Of a stretch of DNA of 64,000 bases, positions 8,337 to 15,751 are shown one piece after another. The stretch's first letter is position 1. Each line of letters opens with the position of its first letter. Where the stretch lies: positions 176,248-240,247 of the forward strand of contig NZ_LMDN01000005.1 of assembly GCF_001425085.1 (NCBI RefSeq), read 5' to 3'. The DNA is from Leifsonia sp. Root4. Lineage in GTDB: Bacteria; Actinomycetota; Actinomycetes; Actinomycetales; Microbacteriaceae. Below the pieces are notes generated by a model. That model was not told the DNA's origin. It made no database searches and worked only from the letters and a program-made list of their open reading frames with translations. A program made the translations under genes and the position numbers.

Positions 8337-8406
8337 GAAATCGCGCGACCAGCTCGCGCGCACAACAACGCGGCCACCCGTGGCCCGAAATACGCAAGGA
8401 GGGCAT

Positions 8407-10083
8407 ATGCCCAACGACGTCTACGCACCCGCACCGCTCCAGCCGGGAACGCTGCGCATCACCCCGATCGGCGGTCTCGGCGAGATCGGCCGCAACATGA
8501 CCACCTTCGAGATCGACGGCAAGATCCTGATCGTCGACTGCGGCGTGCTCTTCCCGGAGGAGCACCAGCCGGGAGTCGACCTGATCCTGCCCGACTTCAG
8601 CCCGATCAAGGACCGCCTGGACGATGTGGTCGGCGTCGTGCTCACGCACGGCCACGAAGACCACATCGGCGCGGTTCCCTACCTGCTCCGTCTGCGCGCC
8701 GACATCCCCCTGATCGGCTCCACGCTGACGCTGGCCCTGATCGAGGCGAAGCTCAAAGAGCACCGCATCAAGCCGTACACCCTCAACGTCGCAGAAGGCC
8801 AGATGGAGGCCCTCGGCCCGTTCGACCTCGAGTTCGTCGCGGTCAACCACTCGATCCCCGATGCGCTGGCCGTCGTCATCCACTCGGTGGCAGGAACCGT
8901 GCTCGCCACGGGTGACTTCAAGATGGACCAGCTGCCGCTCGACGGGCGCCTCACCGACCTCCGCGAGTTCGCCCGCCTCGGCAAGAGCGGCGTCGACGTG
9001 TTCCTCGTCGATTCCACCAACGCCGACGTGCCCGGATTCACCACGCCGGAGCGCTCCATCGGACCGGTGCTCGACCAGGTGATCTCCAAGGCCACCAAGA
9101 AGGTCGTCGTCGCCAGCTTCTCGAGCCACGTGCACCGTGTGCAGCAGGTTCTGGATGCCGCACACGCCAACGGCCGTCGCGTCGCCCTGCTCGGCCGCTC
9201 GATGGTGCGCAACATGACCATCGCCGCCGACCTCGGCTTCCTCAAGGTGCCGGCCGGCGTGCTCGTCGACTACAAGAAGGCCGGCGACATCCCCGACGAC
9301 AAGATCGTCTTCATGTCGACCGGTTCGCAGGGCGAGCCGATGGCCGTGCTCAGCCGCATGGCGAACCGCGACCACCAGATCTCGGTCGGTGAGGGCGACA
9401 CCATCATCCTCGCCTCCAGCCTGATCCCCGGCAACGAGAACGCGGTGTACCGCATCATCGACGGCCTCACCAAGATCGGCGCCAACGTCGTGCACAAGGG
9501 CAACGCCAAGGTGCACGTCTCCGGCCACGCCGCCGCCGGCGAGCTGCTCTACTGCTACAACATCCTGAAGCCGAAGAACGTGCTCCCCGTGCACGGCGAG
9601 TTCCGTCACCTGCACGCCAACGCACAGCTGGCGATCCAGACCGGCATTCCGGCGGAGAACGTCTTCGAGGGCGAGGACGGCTCCGTCTACGACCTCAAGG
9701 ACGGCGTGATGACGCAGGTCGGCCAGCTCGACATCGGCTTCGTCTACGTCGACGGCTCCACCGTCGGCGAGATCACCGACGCCGACCTCAAGGACCGTCG
9801 CATCCTCGGCGAGGAGGGCTTCATCTCTGTCATCGTCGTCGTCGACGCGGCCACGGGCAAGATCATCACCGGCCCGGAGATCCACGCCAAGGGCTTCGCA
9901 GAGGACGACGCCATCTTCGACGCCGTCAAGCCGAAGATCGCCGCCGCGCTGGCCGATTCCGCACAGAACGGCGTGCGCGACACGCACGCCCTCGCCCAGG
10001 TGGTGCGCCGCACGGTCGGTCGCTGGGTGAACGTCTCCTACCGCCGCCGCCCGATGATCGTTCCGCTCGTCATCGAGGCATAA
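8407..10083 (+). CDS. rnj: Ribonuclease J
   Basis: 558 residues. Metallo-beta-lactamase/beta-CASP nuclease with 5'-3' exonuclease and endonuclease activity in RNA turnover and rRNA maturation. The zinc motif THGHEDHIGAVPYLL and the DCG, LATGDFKMD and HVSGHAAAGELL motifs (beta-CASP and KH-like parts) are present, with the C-terminal domain complete. The ATG at 8407 is preceded by AAGGAGGG at optimal spacing. An in-frame extension upstream would overlap dapA. A perfect 17-bp terminator hairpin follows the stop codon. Confidence 0.96.
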   Translation: MPNDVYAPAPLQPGTLRITPIGGLGEIGRNMTTFEIDGKILIVDCGVLFPEEHQPGVDLILPDFSPIKDRLDDVVGVVLTHGHEDHIGAVPYLLRLRADIPLIGSTLTLALIEAKLKEHRIKPYTLNVAEGQMEALGPFDLEFVAVNHSIPDALAVVIHSVAGTVLATGDFKMDQLPLDGRLTDLREFARLGKSGVDVFLVDSTNADVPGFTTPERSIGPVLDQVISKATKKVVVASFSSHVHRVQQVLDAAHANGRRVALLGRSMVRNMTIAADLGFLKVPAGVLVDYKKAGDIPDDKIVFMSTGSQGEPMAVLSRMANRDHQISVGEGDTIILASSLIPGNENAVYRIIDGLTKIGANVVHKGNAKVHVSGHAAAGELLYCYNILKPKNVLPVHGEFRHLHANAQLAIQTGIPAENVFEGEDGSVYDLKDGVMTQVGQLDIGFVYVDGSTVGEITDADLKDRRILGEEGFISVIVVVDAATGKIITGPEIHAKGFAEDDAIFDAVKPKIAAALADSAQNGVRDTHALAQVVRRTVGRWVNVSYRRRPMIVPLVIEA

Positions 10084-10101
10084 CAGCGATCCGCAGGACC
10101 G

Positions 10102-10140
10102 AGAGCTCCGGATGCCGCACTGCGCGGCATCCGGAGCTCT
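10102..10140 (+). terminator. Intrinsic-type terminator after RNase J
   Basis: A perfect 17-bp stem: arms 10102-10118 and 10124-10140, loop ACTGC. It is followed by the pyrimidine-rich TCTCATTCC rather than a clean T run. Its core GGATGCCGC-ACTGC-GCGGCATCC is nearly identical to the hairpin after pheT. Confidence 0.85.
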
Positions 10141-10162
10141 TCTCATTCCCCATCAGGCATGA

Positions 10163-10214
10163 CCCTGAATCATCCCTGAGGAGGGCGTATCGGCCTCGGG
10201 CGGGCCGATAGCGT
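10163..10214 (+). promoter_or_regulatory. Putative promoter and operator of the ABC exporter operon
   Basis: Two CCCTGA hexamers (10163-10168 and 10174-10179) are direct repeats spaced one helical turn apart. A TAGCGT -10-like box lies at 10209-10214, about 35 bases before the GTG start. This fits an activator (for example a LuxR-type response regulator) bound just upstream of the -35 region. No regulator gene is adjacent in the window, so the role is inferred. Confidence 0.4.
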
Positions 10215-10249
10215 TGGGGCTTACGTAATCGCCGAAACAAGGGGGCCCT

Positions 10250-11293
10250 GTGGGCGTTGTACGCAAGTGGATCTTTCCGATCCTCCGAATCCTGCTGTTG
10301 GCCGCACTCGCCGCTGCGCTCGTGAAGATCGCTTTCTTCCCCGACAACGCCGAGGCGAGCAACCCGGCGCAGCCGAGCGGGCAGATCACACAGCCGGAGG
10401 TCGCCGTCGCTCTCGGCAGCATCACCAATGAGGTGACTCTGAAGGGCGCCGTCGCCGCGGACCCGGCCGTGGCCGTGACCGCGACGGGCATGGGGAAGGT
10501 CGACGAGGTCTTCGTCTCTGTCGGTCAGTGGGTCGATTCCGGCACCAAGCTCTACGACATCAAGGTCGAAACCGTGCCAGAGCCCGTCGAGAGCGTCGGG
10601 CCGGACGGCATGCCCATGATCACGCAGCCGAAGCCGTCGATCAGTTACGCCAAGGTGTTCGCGCCGATCAGCGGCACGCTCACCGCGCTCACGGTGCTGG
10701 AGGGGCAGCAGCTCGCCATCGGCGACACCACGGGGCAGATCGCGCCGCCGAGCTTCTCGGTGACGGGCGCGCTCAGCCCGGAGCAGCAGTACCGGCTCGT
10801 CAGTAAGCCGACCGAGGCCATGATCGCCATCACGGGCGGACCGGCGCCGTTCCAGTGCACGGGACTGACGATCACGACGCCGCTGCCCGGCACCGGCGAC
10901 GCGGGTGCGGGCGCAGCCGGCGGAGCGGGCACAGGCGCGGCCGGTGGTGCGGGAACGACCGTGCGCTGCGCGGTGCCGGCCGACATCACGGTCTTCGCCG
11001 GGCTCGCCGCAGACATCACCATCGCGGCGGGCAGCGCGGAGAACGTGCTCACCATCCCAACGACCGCGGTCAAGGGCTCCGCCGAGAACGGCACCGTCTT
11101 CGCCCCCCTGCCCGACGGTGGCGCGGAGGAGCGCCCGGTCGTGCTCGGCCTGAACGACGGCACCGTCGTCGAGATCGTCAGCGGCCTGGCCGAGGGCGAC
11201 ACGATCCTCGAGTTCGTTCCCGGTGCCCCACCCGCGCTCGAGGACGGCTGCATGCCGATGCCGGGCGGCGGCATGGCATGCGAGGGCAAGTGA
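10250..11293 (+). CDS. MacA/HlyD-like periplasmic adaptor protein of an ABC exporter
   Basis: 347 residues. An N-terminal membrane anchor (about residues 8-26) is followed by an extracytoplasmic adaptor: the half-lipoyl segments VDEVFVSVGQWVDSGTKLYDIK and VFAPISGTLTALTVLEGQQL, then a beta-barrel and the LTIPTTAVKGSAENGTVF segment typical of membrane-fusion proteins. A Gly/Ala-rich insert (about residues 216-238) and a Met/Gly/Cys-rich C-terminus (DGCMPMPGGGMACEG) are unusual. GTG start; the stop overlaps the ATPase start. With the next two genes it forms a tripartite-like exporter. The substrate is unknown; antimicrobial peptides or antibiotics are common for the family. Confidence 0.82.
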   Translation: MGVVRKWIFPILRILLLAALAAALVKIAFFPDNAEASNPAQPSGQITQPEVAVALGSITNEVTLKGAVAADPAVAVTATGMGKVDEVFVSVGQWVDSGTKLYDIKVETVPEPVESVGPDGMPMITQPKPSISYAKVFAPISGTLTALTVLEGQQLAIGDTTGQIAPPSFSVTGALSPEQQYRLVSKPTEAMIAITGGPAPFQCTGLTITTPLPGTGDAGAGAAGGAGTGAAGGAGTTVRCAVPADITVFAGLAADITIAAGSAENVLTIPTTAVKGSAENGTVFAPLPDGGAEERPVVLGLNDGTVVEIVSGLAEGDTILEFVPGAPPALEDGCMPMPGGGMACEGK

Positions 11294-12129
11294 CCGTGCT
11301 GCTCACACTCGACGGCGTGACCAAGACGGTCCCATTGCCGGATGCCGCACCGCTCACGATCCTGCACGGCATCGACCTGGAGGTTGCTGCGGGTGACAGG
11401 CTCTCGATCGTCGGCCGCTCCGGCTCGGGCAAATCGACCCTGCTGAACCTGATGGGGCTGCTGGACGGCCCGTCCACCGGAACGATCAGCTTCGACGGTC
11501 GGCCGGTGGAGAAGTTCTCCTCGGCCGAACGCGACAGGGTGCGCGGCCGCGAGATCGGCTTCATCTTCCAACAGTTCAACCTGCTGCCGGGTCGAACGGC
11601 CAGGGAGAACGTGATGACTCCGCTGCTCTACTCCACAGGCAAGCAGTTCTGGAACCGCTCGGCGCTGGCCGCCGAGATGCTCGAACGGGTCGGCCTCGGC
11701 CACCGCATCGACTCCATGCCGGAGAAGCTCTCCGGCGGCGAGCAGCAGCGTGTCGCGATCGCGCGCTCGTTGGTGCGCGGCCCGCGGGTCATCCTGGCCG
11801 ATGAGCCGACCGGGGCGCTCGACGTGGAGACCGGCGCCAGCGTGATGGAACTCCTCGATGAGGTGGCGCTCTCGACGGGGGCCGCACTCGTCACGATCAC
11901 CCACGACCCGGCGATCGCCGATCTGGCGACGCGCCACCTGCTGCTGGATCACGGGGTGCTCAGCGTGGTGCGCGACGACGGCGCGCCGGGCGATCTCGTC
12001 GCGGTCCGCAGACAACTGCCGAGAGCGGCATCCGCGCTCGTCGCCGTGCACAGCGAGCGCAGCCTGGCGTCGGAGCTCGGCTTCGGCGCCGATTCCGGCT
12101 CCGAATCCGCCGAGGGGATCAGCGCGTGA
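11290..12129 (+). CDS. ABC transporter ATP-binding protein (MacB/LolD type)
   Basis: 279 residues. Walker A GRSGSGKST, Q-loop FIFQQFNLLPGRTARENV, signature [15 protein letters not shown], Walker B VILADEPTGALD and the H-loop TITHDP are all intact, so it should be an active ATPase. The pattern is that of exporters partnering with FtsX-type permeases. The GTG at 11290 overlaps the upstream stop (GTGA), which fixes the start. A 50-residue tail after the H-loop exceeds the family average and looks disordered. The permease gene also overlaps its stop. Confidence 0.93.
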   Translation: MTVLLTLDGVTKTVPLPDAAPLTILHGIDLEVAAGDRLSIVGRSGSGKSTLLNLMGLLDGPSTGTISFDGRPVEKFSSAERDRVRGREIGFIFQQFNLLPGRTARENVMTPLLYSTGKQFWNRSALAAEMLERVGLGHRIDSMPEKLSGGEQQRVAIARSLVRGPRVILADEPTGALDVETGASVMELLDEVALSTGAALVTITHDPAIADLATRHLLLDHGVLSVVRDDGAPGDLVAVRRQLPRAASALVAVHSERSLASELGFGADSGSESAEGISA

Positions 12130-13343
12130 GCCGCCTGTTCACCGAGCTCGTCGGTGCGCTCAGCGAGGCATGGCAGGAGTTGCGGATCCACCGCACCCGC
12201 GTGCTGCTCTCCCTGATCGGCGTGGCCGTGGCCGTCTGCGCCATCACGACGGTCGTCGGCGTCGCCGGCATCGCCGGGCAGGCGATGACCGAGAGCAACG
12301 AGCGCTACGGCGGACGCTCGGCCACGCTCAAACTCTCGACCTATTCGGATGACGGCAGCGCGCCCGACCCCGAGCAGATGAGCACGATCTGGCGCGAGAG
12401 CCTCGAGCGCTATGACGTGGCCCACGCCGGCCGTATCGGCTACGGTCAGGCGACGGTGCAGTTCGTCGACGGGGCCGTGAACCTCTCGGTGCAGGCCGTC
12501 GACCAGCCGTACGCCGTGATGCACCGCCTGCAGATGGATCACGGCAGCTGGTTCGTCGAGGGCGACGACACGCGGCTGGCCCCGGCGATCGTCGTGAATG
12601 AGGCGTTCTGGCAGCGCCTCGGCGCCCCCGATCTCGCGCAGAACCCCACGGTGAAGCTGCTGGGGGAGTCGCCGACCACGGCGGTCATCGTCGGCGTCCA
12701 CCGCTCGCAAAGCTGGGACACCGAACCAACGATGTATATGCTCAACGACGCATATACCGCGATCGCGCCGACGGCCCAGCCGATGCAGCAGCCGGAGTAC
12801 GAGTTATGGGTGCCGCCGGAACTGAGCGAACAGATGCGGGTGGAGATCCAGGCCGATGTGCAGGCGAGGCTCGGCGACGGCTTCACCGCCGAGGTCTACC
12901 GTTCGGACCCCGGCGCGTACGACGCCGATCCGATGCTCTCGATGAAGTTGATGGTCGGTGGCGTCGCCGCGCTCGTGCTGCTGCTCGGCGCGCTCGGTCT
13001 CGTGAACATCGCGATGGTCACCGTCAAGCAGCGGATCCGCGAGATCGGCATCCGCCGCAGCTTCGGGGCCACGGCGGGGAGAGTGTTCTTCGCCGTGATG
13101 ATGGAGAGCGTCGTGGCGACCATCGCGGCCGGCGCCGTCGGGGTGATGCTGGCGATCCTGATCGTCAAGTCTCCGATGGTCGAGGAGTTCATCGGTCAGG
13201 GCATGATCACAGACTTCCCGCCGTTCCCGGCCGAGGCCGCACTTCTCGGCATGGTCTGTGCGACCGTCGTCGGCGCCCTGGCCGGGCTGATGCCCGCCCT
13301 CGTCGCCGTCCGGGTCAAGGTCATCGACGCCATCCGCTACTGA
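12126..13343 (+). CDS. ABC transporter permease (MacB/FtsX type)
   Basis: 405 residues. One N-terminal transmembrane helix (about 20-45) is followed by a large extracytoplasmic MacB-PCD domain (about 50-265) and three C-terminal helices. The FtsX signature is in IREIGIRRSFGATAGRVFFAVMMES between helices 2 and 3. This is the standard four-helix mechanotransmission permease topology. GTG start overlapping the ATPase stop. It completes an adaptor-ATPase-permease operon closed by a 12-bp hairpin. Confidence 0.92.
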   Translation: MSRLFTELVGALSEAWQELRIHRTRVLLSLIGVAVAVCAITTVVGVAGIAGQAMTESNERYGGRSATLKLSTYSDDGSAPDPEQMSTIWRESLERYDVAHAGRIGYGQATVQFVDGAVNLSVQAVDQPYAVMHRLQMDHGSWFVEGDDTRLAPAIVVNEAFWQRLGAPDLAQNPTVKLLGESPTTAVIVGVHRSQSWDTEPTMYMLNDAYTAIAPTAQPMQQPEYELWVPPELSEQMRVEIQADVQARLGDGFTAEVYRSDPGAYDADPMLSMKLMVGGVAALVLLLGALGLVNIAMVTVKQRIREIGIRRSFGATAGRVFFAVMMESVVATIAAGAVGVMLAILIVKSPMVEEFIGQGMITDFPPFPAEAALLGMVCATVVGALAGLMPALVAVRVKVIDAIRY

Positions 13344-13371
13344 GCGCCGCCAGCCGAGGGGCTGGCGGCGC
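13344..13371 (+). terminator. Hairpin at the end of the ABC exporter operon
   Basis: Perfect 12-bp GC stem: arms GCGCCGCCAGCC (13344-13355) and GGCTGGCGGCGC (13360-13371), loop GAGG, starting right after the permease stop codon. No T tract, as is common in actinobacterial terminators. Confidence 0.7.
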
Positions 13372-13376
13372 CGCCC

Positions 13377-13382
13377 TAGACT
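13377..13382 (+). promoter_or_regulatory. -10 box for the rhomboid/DUF2156 gene
   Basis: TAGACT directly follows the operon-ending hairpin. Transcription from about 13389 would give a short leader carrying the GGGAGGGA ribosome binding site that serves the GTG at 13437. Confidence 0.45.
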
Positions 13383-13436
13383 GAGTGGGCGGTGGACGGC
13401 GCCGCTGTGGGGTGCGCCGCTCGGGAGGGAATGCTC

Positions 13437-15593
13437 GTGACCGAATCTGATGCGGGGCAGACGGCTGCGGCATCCGATGCCCCGACGACAGCGGTCGCCC
13501 CGGCATCCGGCACCGCCCGCGGCGGCAGGCTGTCACGCCTGTTCCCGGCCGATCTCCTGCGCCGTTCGGCACTGACGCTCTCCGTCTTCGCCACGCTGCT
13601 GATCGTCGGTGTGTTCAGCCAGGCGCTCTGGATGCCGGCGTCTGCAGCGAGCTGGTACGACACCGTCGCCTACGGTCTGCCGGCGTTCGAGGCCGGGCGC
13701 TGGTGGACACCGCTCACCGGGACCTTCCTCGCCGCGGAACCCAGCCACTACCTCCCCATCGCGGTGCTCATCCTCGGCGGGCTCGGCTGGGCCGAGCGGG
13801 TGCTCGGCGCCCGGCGTGCCGCCGTGGTCTTCGCCGGCGGCCAGCTCTTCGCGATCCTCGCCACGGCGCTCACCCTTGCACTGCTCCGGCCGAGCGGCTG
13901 GGCGTGGGCGGTTGACCTCGCGTCGCAGCTGGATGTCGGCCCGTCCGGCGGAGCCTTCGCCTGCGCTGCGGCGGCGACGGCGGCGTTGCGCGCCCCGTGG
14001 CGGCTGCGGGCGCGCCTCGCCCTCGGCTCCTGGGTCGGCATCGCCGCCCTCTACTTCGGAACGCTCCCCGACGTCGAGCACCTCTTCGGCGTCGCGATCG
14101 CCCTCGTGGTCGTTCCGCTGCTCCCGCGCTATCGCAAGCCGCTCGGCCGACCCAGCGAACGAGAGTGGCGTCTGCTCGCCTTCTCCGGGCTGGTGGTGAT
14201 CGCCGTGGTGCAGGTGATCGTGAACCTGGCGACATTCACCGGGCCGCTCGGCACCTCTGTCGCGTCGACCGCGCTCTGGGGCGATGTCCTCCTCGACGTC
14301 GTGATCATCCTGCTGATCGGCAACGGCGTGCGTCGCGGGGTGCGGCTTGCCTGGTGGATCGCCGTGGTGCTCGCGCTGCTCAATCAGCTGCAGCTGATCC
14401 TCATCATTCTGGTGGTGGTGCTCGGCGCCGGCACCGTCGACGGCGGCGGATTCGCCGCGGCATCCGCGGTGCTCTGGCTGGCCCAGCTCGCCGTGCTGCT
14501 CATCGGGCGCGGGGCGTTCCGGGTTCCGCTCCGCCGCCGTCGGCGTCGGCCGGGCGGCGCCGTCGAGAGCGATGCGGCGGAGGCACGCCGCCTGCTGCAC
14601 GCGCTGGGCGGAGGCGTGATCTCGTGGATGAGCACGTGGAGCGGCAACGAGTACTTCTTCTCCCGACCGGCCCCGGATGCCGCCGCCGACGCCGTCGTCG
14701 CCTACCAGCGCCACGCCGGTGTCGCCATCGCGCTCGGCGACCCCATCGCGTCCCCGGAACGCCTCGCGACCGTGATGCACGAATTCGCCGCGGACTCCCA
14801 GCACTCCGGCCTGACGCCGTGCGCCTTCTCCGTCTCCGCCGCCGCGCTCGACGCGCTGCCGGATGGCTGGCGCAGCCTGCAGGTGGCCGAGGACACGCTG
14901 ATCGACCTGCCGGCGATGGAATTGCGCGGGAAGCGTTGGCAGAACGTGCGCGCTGCGCTCAACAGGGCCGAGCGCGAGGGGATCAGCTTCCGGCTCTGCC
15001 GCCTCGCCGACGAACCCTGGGCTGTGCTCGCCCAGGTGCGGGCCATCTCGGAGCAGTGGGTCGGTGACAAGGGGCTGCCGGAGATGAAGTTCACCCTCGG
15101 CGGCGTCGACGAGGCGCTCGACCCGGAGGTGGTGGTCGGCATCGCGGTCGACGCCGACGGCAGCATTCACGGCGTCACGTCGTGGTTGCCCGTCTACGGG
15201 GCCGGCGGGGCCGTGACCGGATGGACGCTCGACCTGATGCGCCGGCGCGACGGCGGCTTCGGGCCCGTGATGGAGTTCCTGATCGCCTCATCGGCCCTCG
15301 CGTTCAAGGAGCAGGGGGCGCTCGTCGCCTCCCTCTCCGGTGCGCCGCTGGTCAACAGTGCCGCGGGGGAGCAGGGCCCGATCGAGCGGGTGCTCGACGT
15401 GATAGCGACGACGCTGGAGCCGCTCTACGGCTTCCACTCGCTGCACCAGTTCAAGGCCAAGTTCAACCCGCGCCCGTCACCGCTGTACCTGCTCTACCGT
15501 GACGAGGCCGACCTGCCCCGGATCGGAATCGCGCTCACCAAGGCGTACCTCCCCGATGCCTCGCTGCGCGATCTGGTGCGCTCCGCCGTCTGA
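13437..15593 (+). CDS. Rhomboid-like membrane domain fused to a DUF2156 (MprF-type) domain
   Basis: 718 residues from the GTG at 13437, which sits eight bases after GGAGG. GTG 13392 and ATG 13431 are in-frame alternatives. The N-terminal half is polytopic and rhomboid-like. It has WWTPLTGTF and GWAERVLGARR, a GPSGGAF motif placing Ser170 at the nucleophile position, and DVEHLFG with His215 as the partner. More helices extend to about residue 365. A basic linker ([11 protein letters not shown]) leads to a C-terminal DUF2156 domain (about 380-700) like the aminoacyl-transferase half of MprF/LysX, with GNEYFFSRP, GDPIAS, LRGKRWQNVRAALNRAEREG and LHQFKAKFNPRPSPLYLLY. MprF enzymes move an amino acid from tRNA onto phosphatidylglycerol. 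Here the usual flippase is replaced by the rhomboid-like part. The transferase substrate is inferred only. Confidence 0.82.
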   Translation: MTESDAGQTAAASDAPTTAVAPASGTARGGRLSRLFPADLLRRSALTLSVFATLLIVGVFSQALWMPASAASWYDTVAYGLPAFEAGRWWTPLTGTFLAAEPSHYLPIAVLILGGLGWAERVLGARRAAVVFAGGQLFAILATALTLALLRPSGWAWAVDLASQLDVGPSGGAFACAAAATAALRAPWRLRARLALGSWVGIAALYFGTLPDVEHLFGVAIALVVVPLLPRYRKPLGRPSEREWRLLAFSGLVVIAVVQVIVNLATFTGPLGTSVASTALWGDVLLDVVIILLIGNGVRRGVRLAWWIAVVLALLNQLQLILIILVVVLGAGTVDGGGFAAASAVLWLAQLAVLLIGRGAFRVPLRRRRRRPGGAVESDAAEARRLLHALGGGVISWMSTWSGNEYFFSRPAPDAAADAVVAYQRHAGVAIALGDPIASPERLATVMHEFAADSQHSGLTPCAFSVSAAALDALPDGWRSLQVAEDTLIDLPAMELRGKRWQNVRAALNRAEREGISFRLCRLADEPWAVLAQVRAISEQWVGDKGLPEMKFTLGGVDEALDPEVVVGIAVDADGSIHGVTSWLPVYGAGGAVTGWTLDLMRRRDGGFGPVMEFLIASSALAFKEQGALVASLSGAPLVNSAAGEQGPIERVLDVIATTLEPLYGFHSLHQFKAKFNPRPSPLYLLYRDEADLPRIGIALTKAYLPDASLRDLVRSAV

Positions 15594-15611
15594 GCGCCCC
15601 ACAGTTCCACT

Positions 15612-15666
15612 GAGAGCGGTCAGATGGCCGCTTTCGTCGCCGAAAGGCGGCCATATGACCGCTCTC
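15612..15666. terminator. Long near-perfect inverted repeat upstream of ftsK
   Basis: Arms 15612-15636 and 15641-15666 pair over about 25 bp with one mismatch and one bulged base around a TCGC turn; each arm begins with GAGAGCGGTCA on its own strand. It follows the membrane gene by about 20 bases, so a terminator is the simplest reading. Its length and lack of a T tract also allow an operator. Confidence 0.6.
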
Positions 15667-15738
15667 ACCGGACGTCGTCGCCGGCTGCCCATATCGGACA
15701 CTCGCCCCCGCTTGCACGCCAATGTCGGCGGCCCGAAG

Positions 15739-15751
15739 TACCGTGGAATCT
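15739..15751 (+). promoter_or_regulatory. Leaderless -10 box for ftsK
   Basis: TACCGT (15739-15744) precedes the ATG at 15752 by seven bases. Confidence 0.45.

Noticed and set aside
8263..10146. 627-codon minus-strand frame
   Set aside because: Antisense to RNase J, with no recognisable domains and the His/Asp/Val-rich composition of a mirror frame.
13533..15170. 545-codon minus-strand frame
   Set aside because: Antisense to the rhomboid/DUF2156 gene; Arg/Gly/Glu-rich shadow composition.
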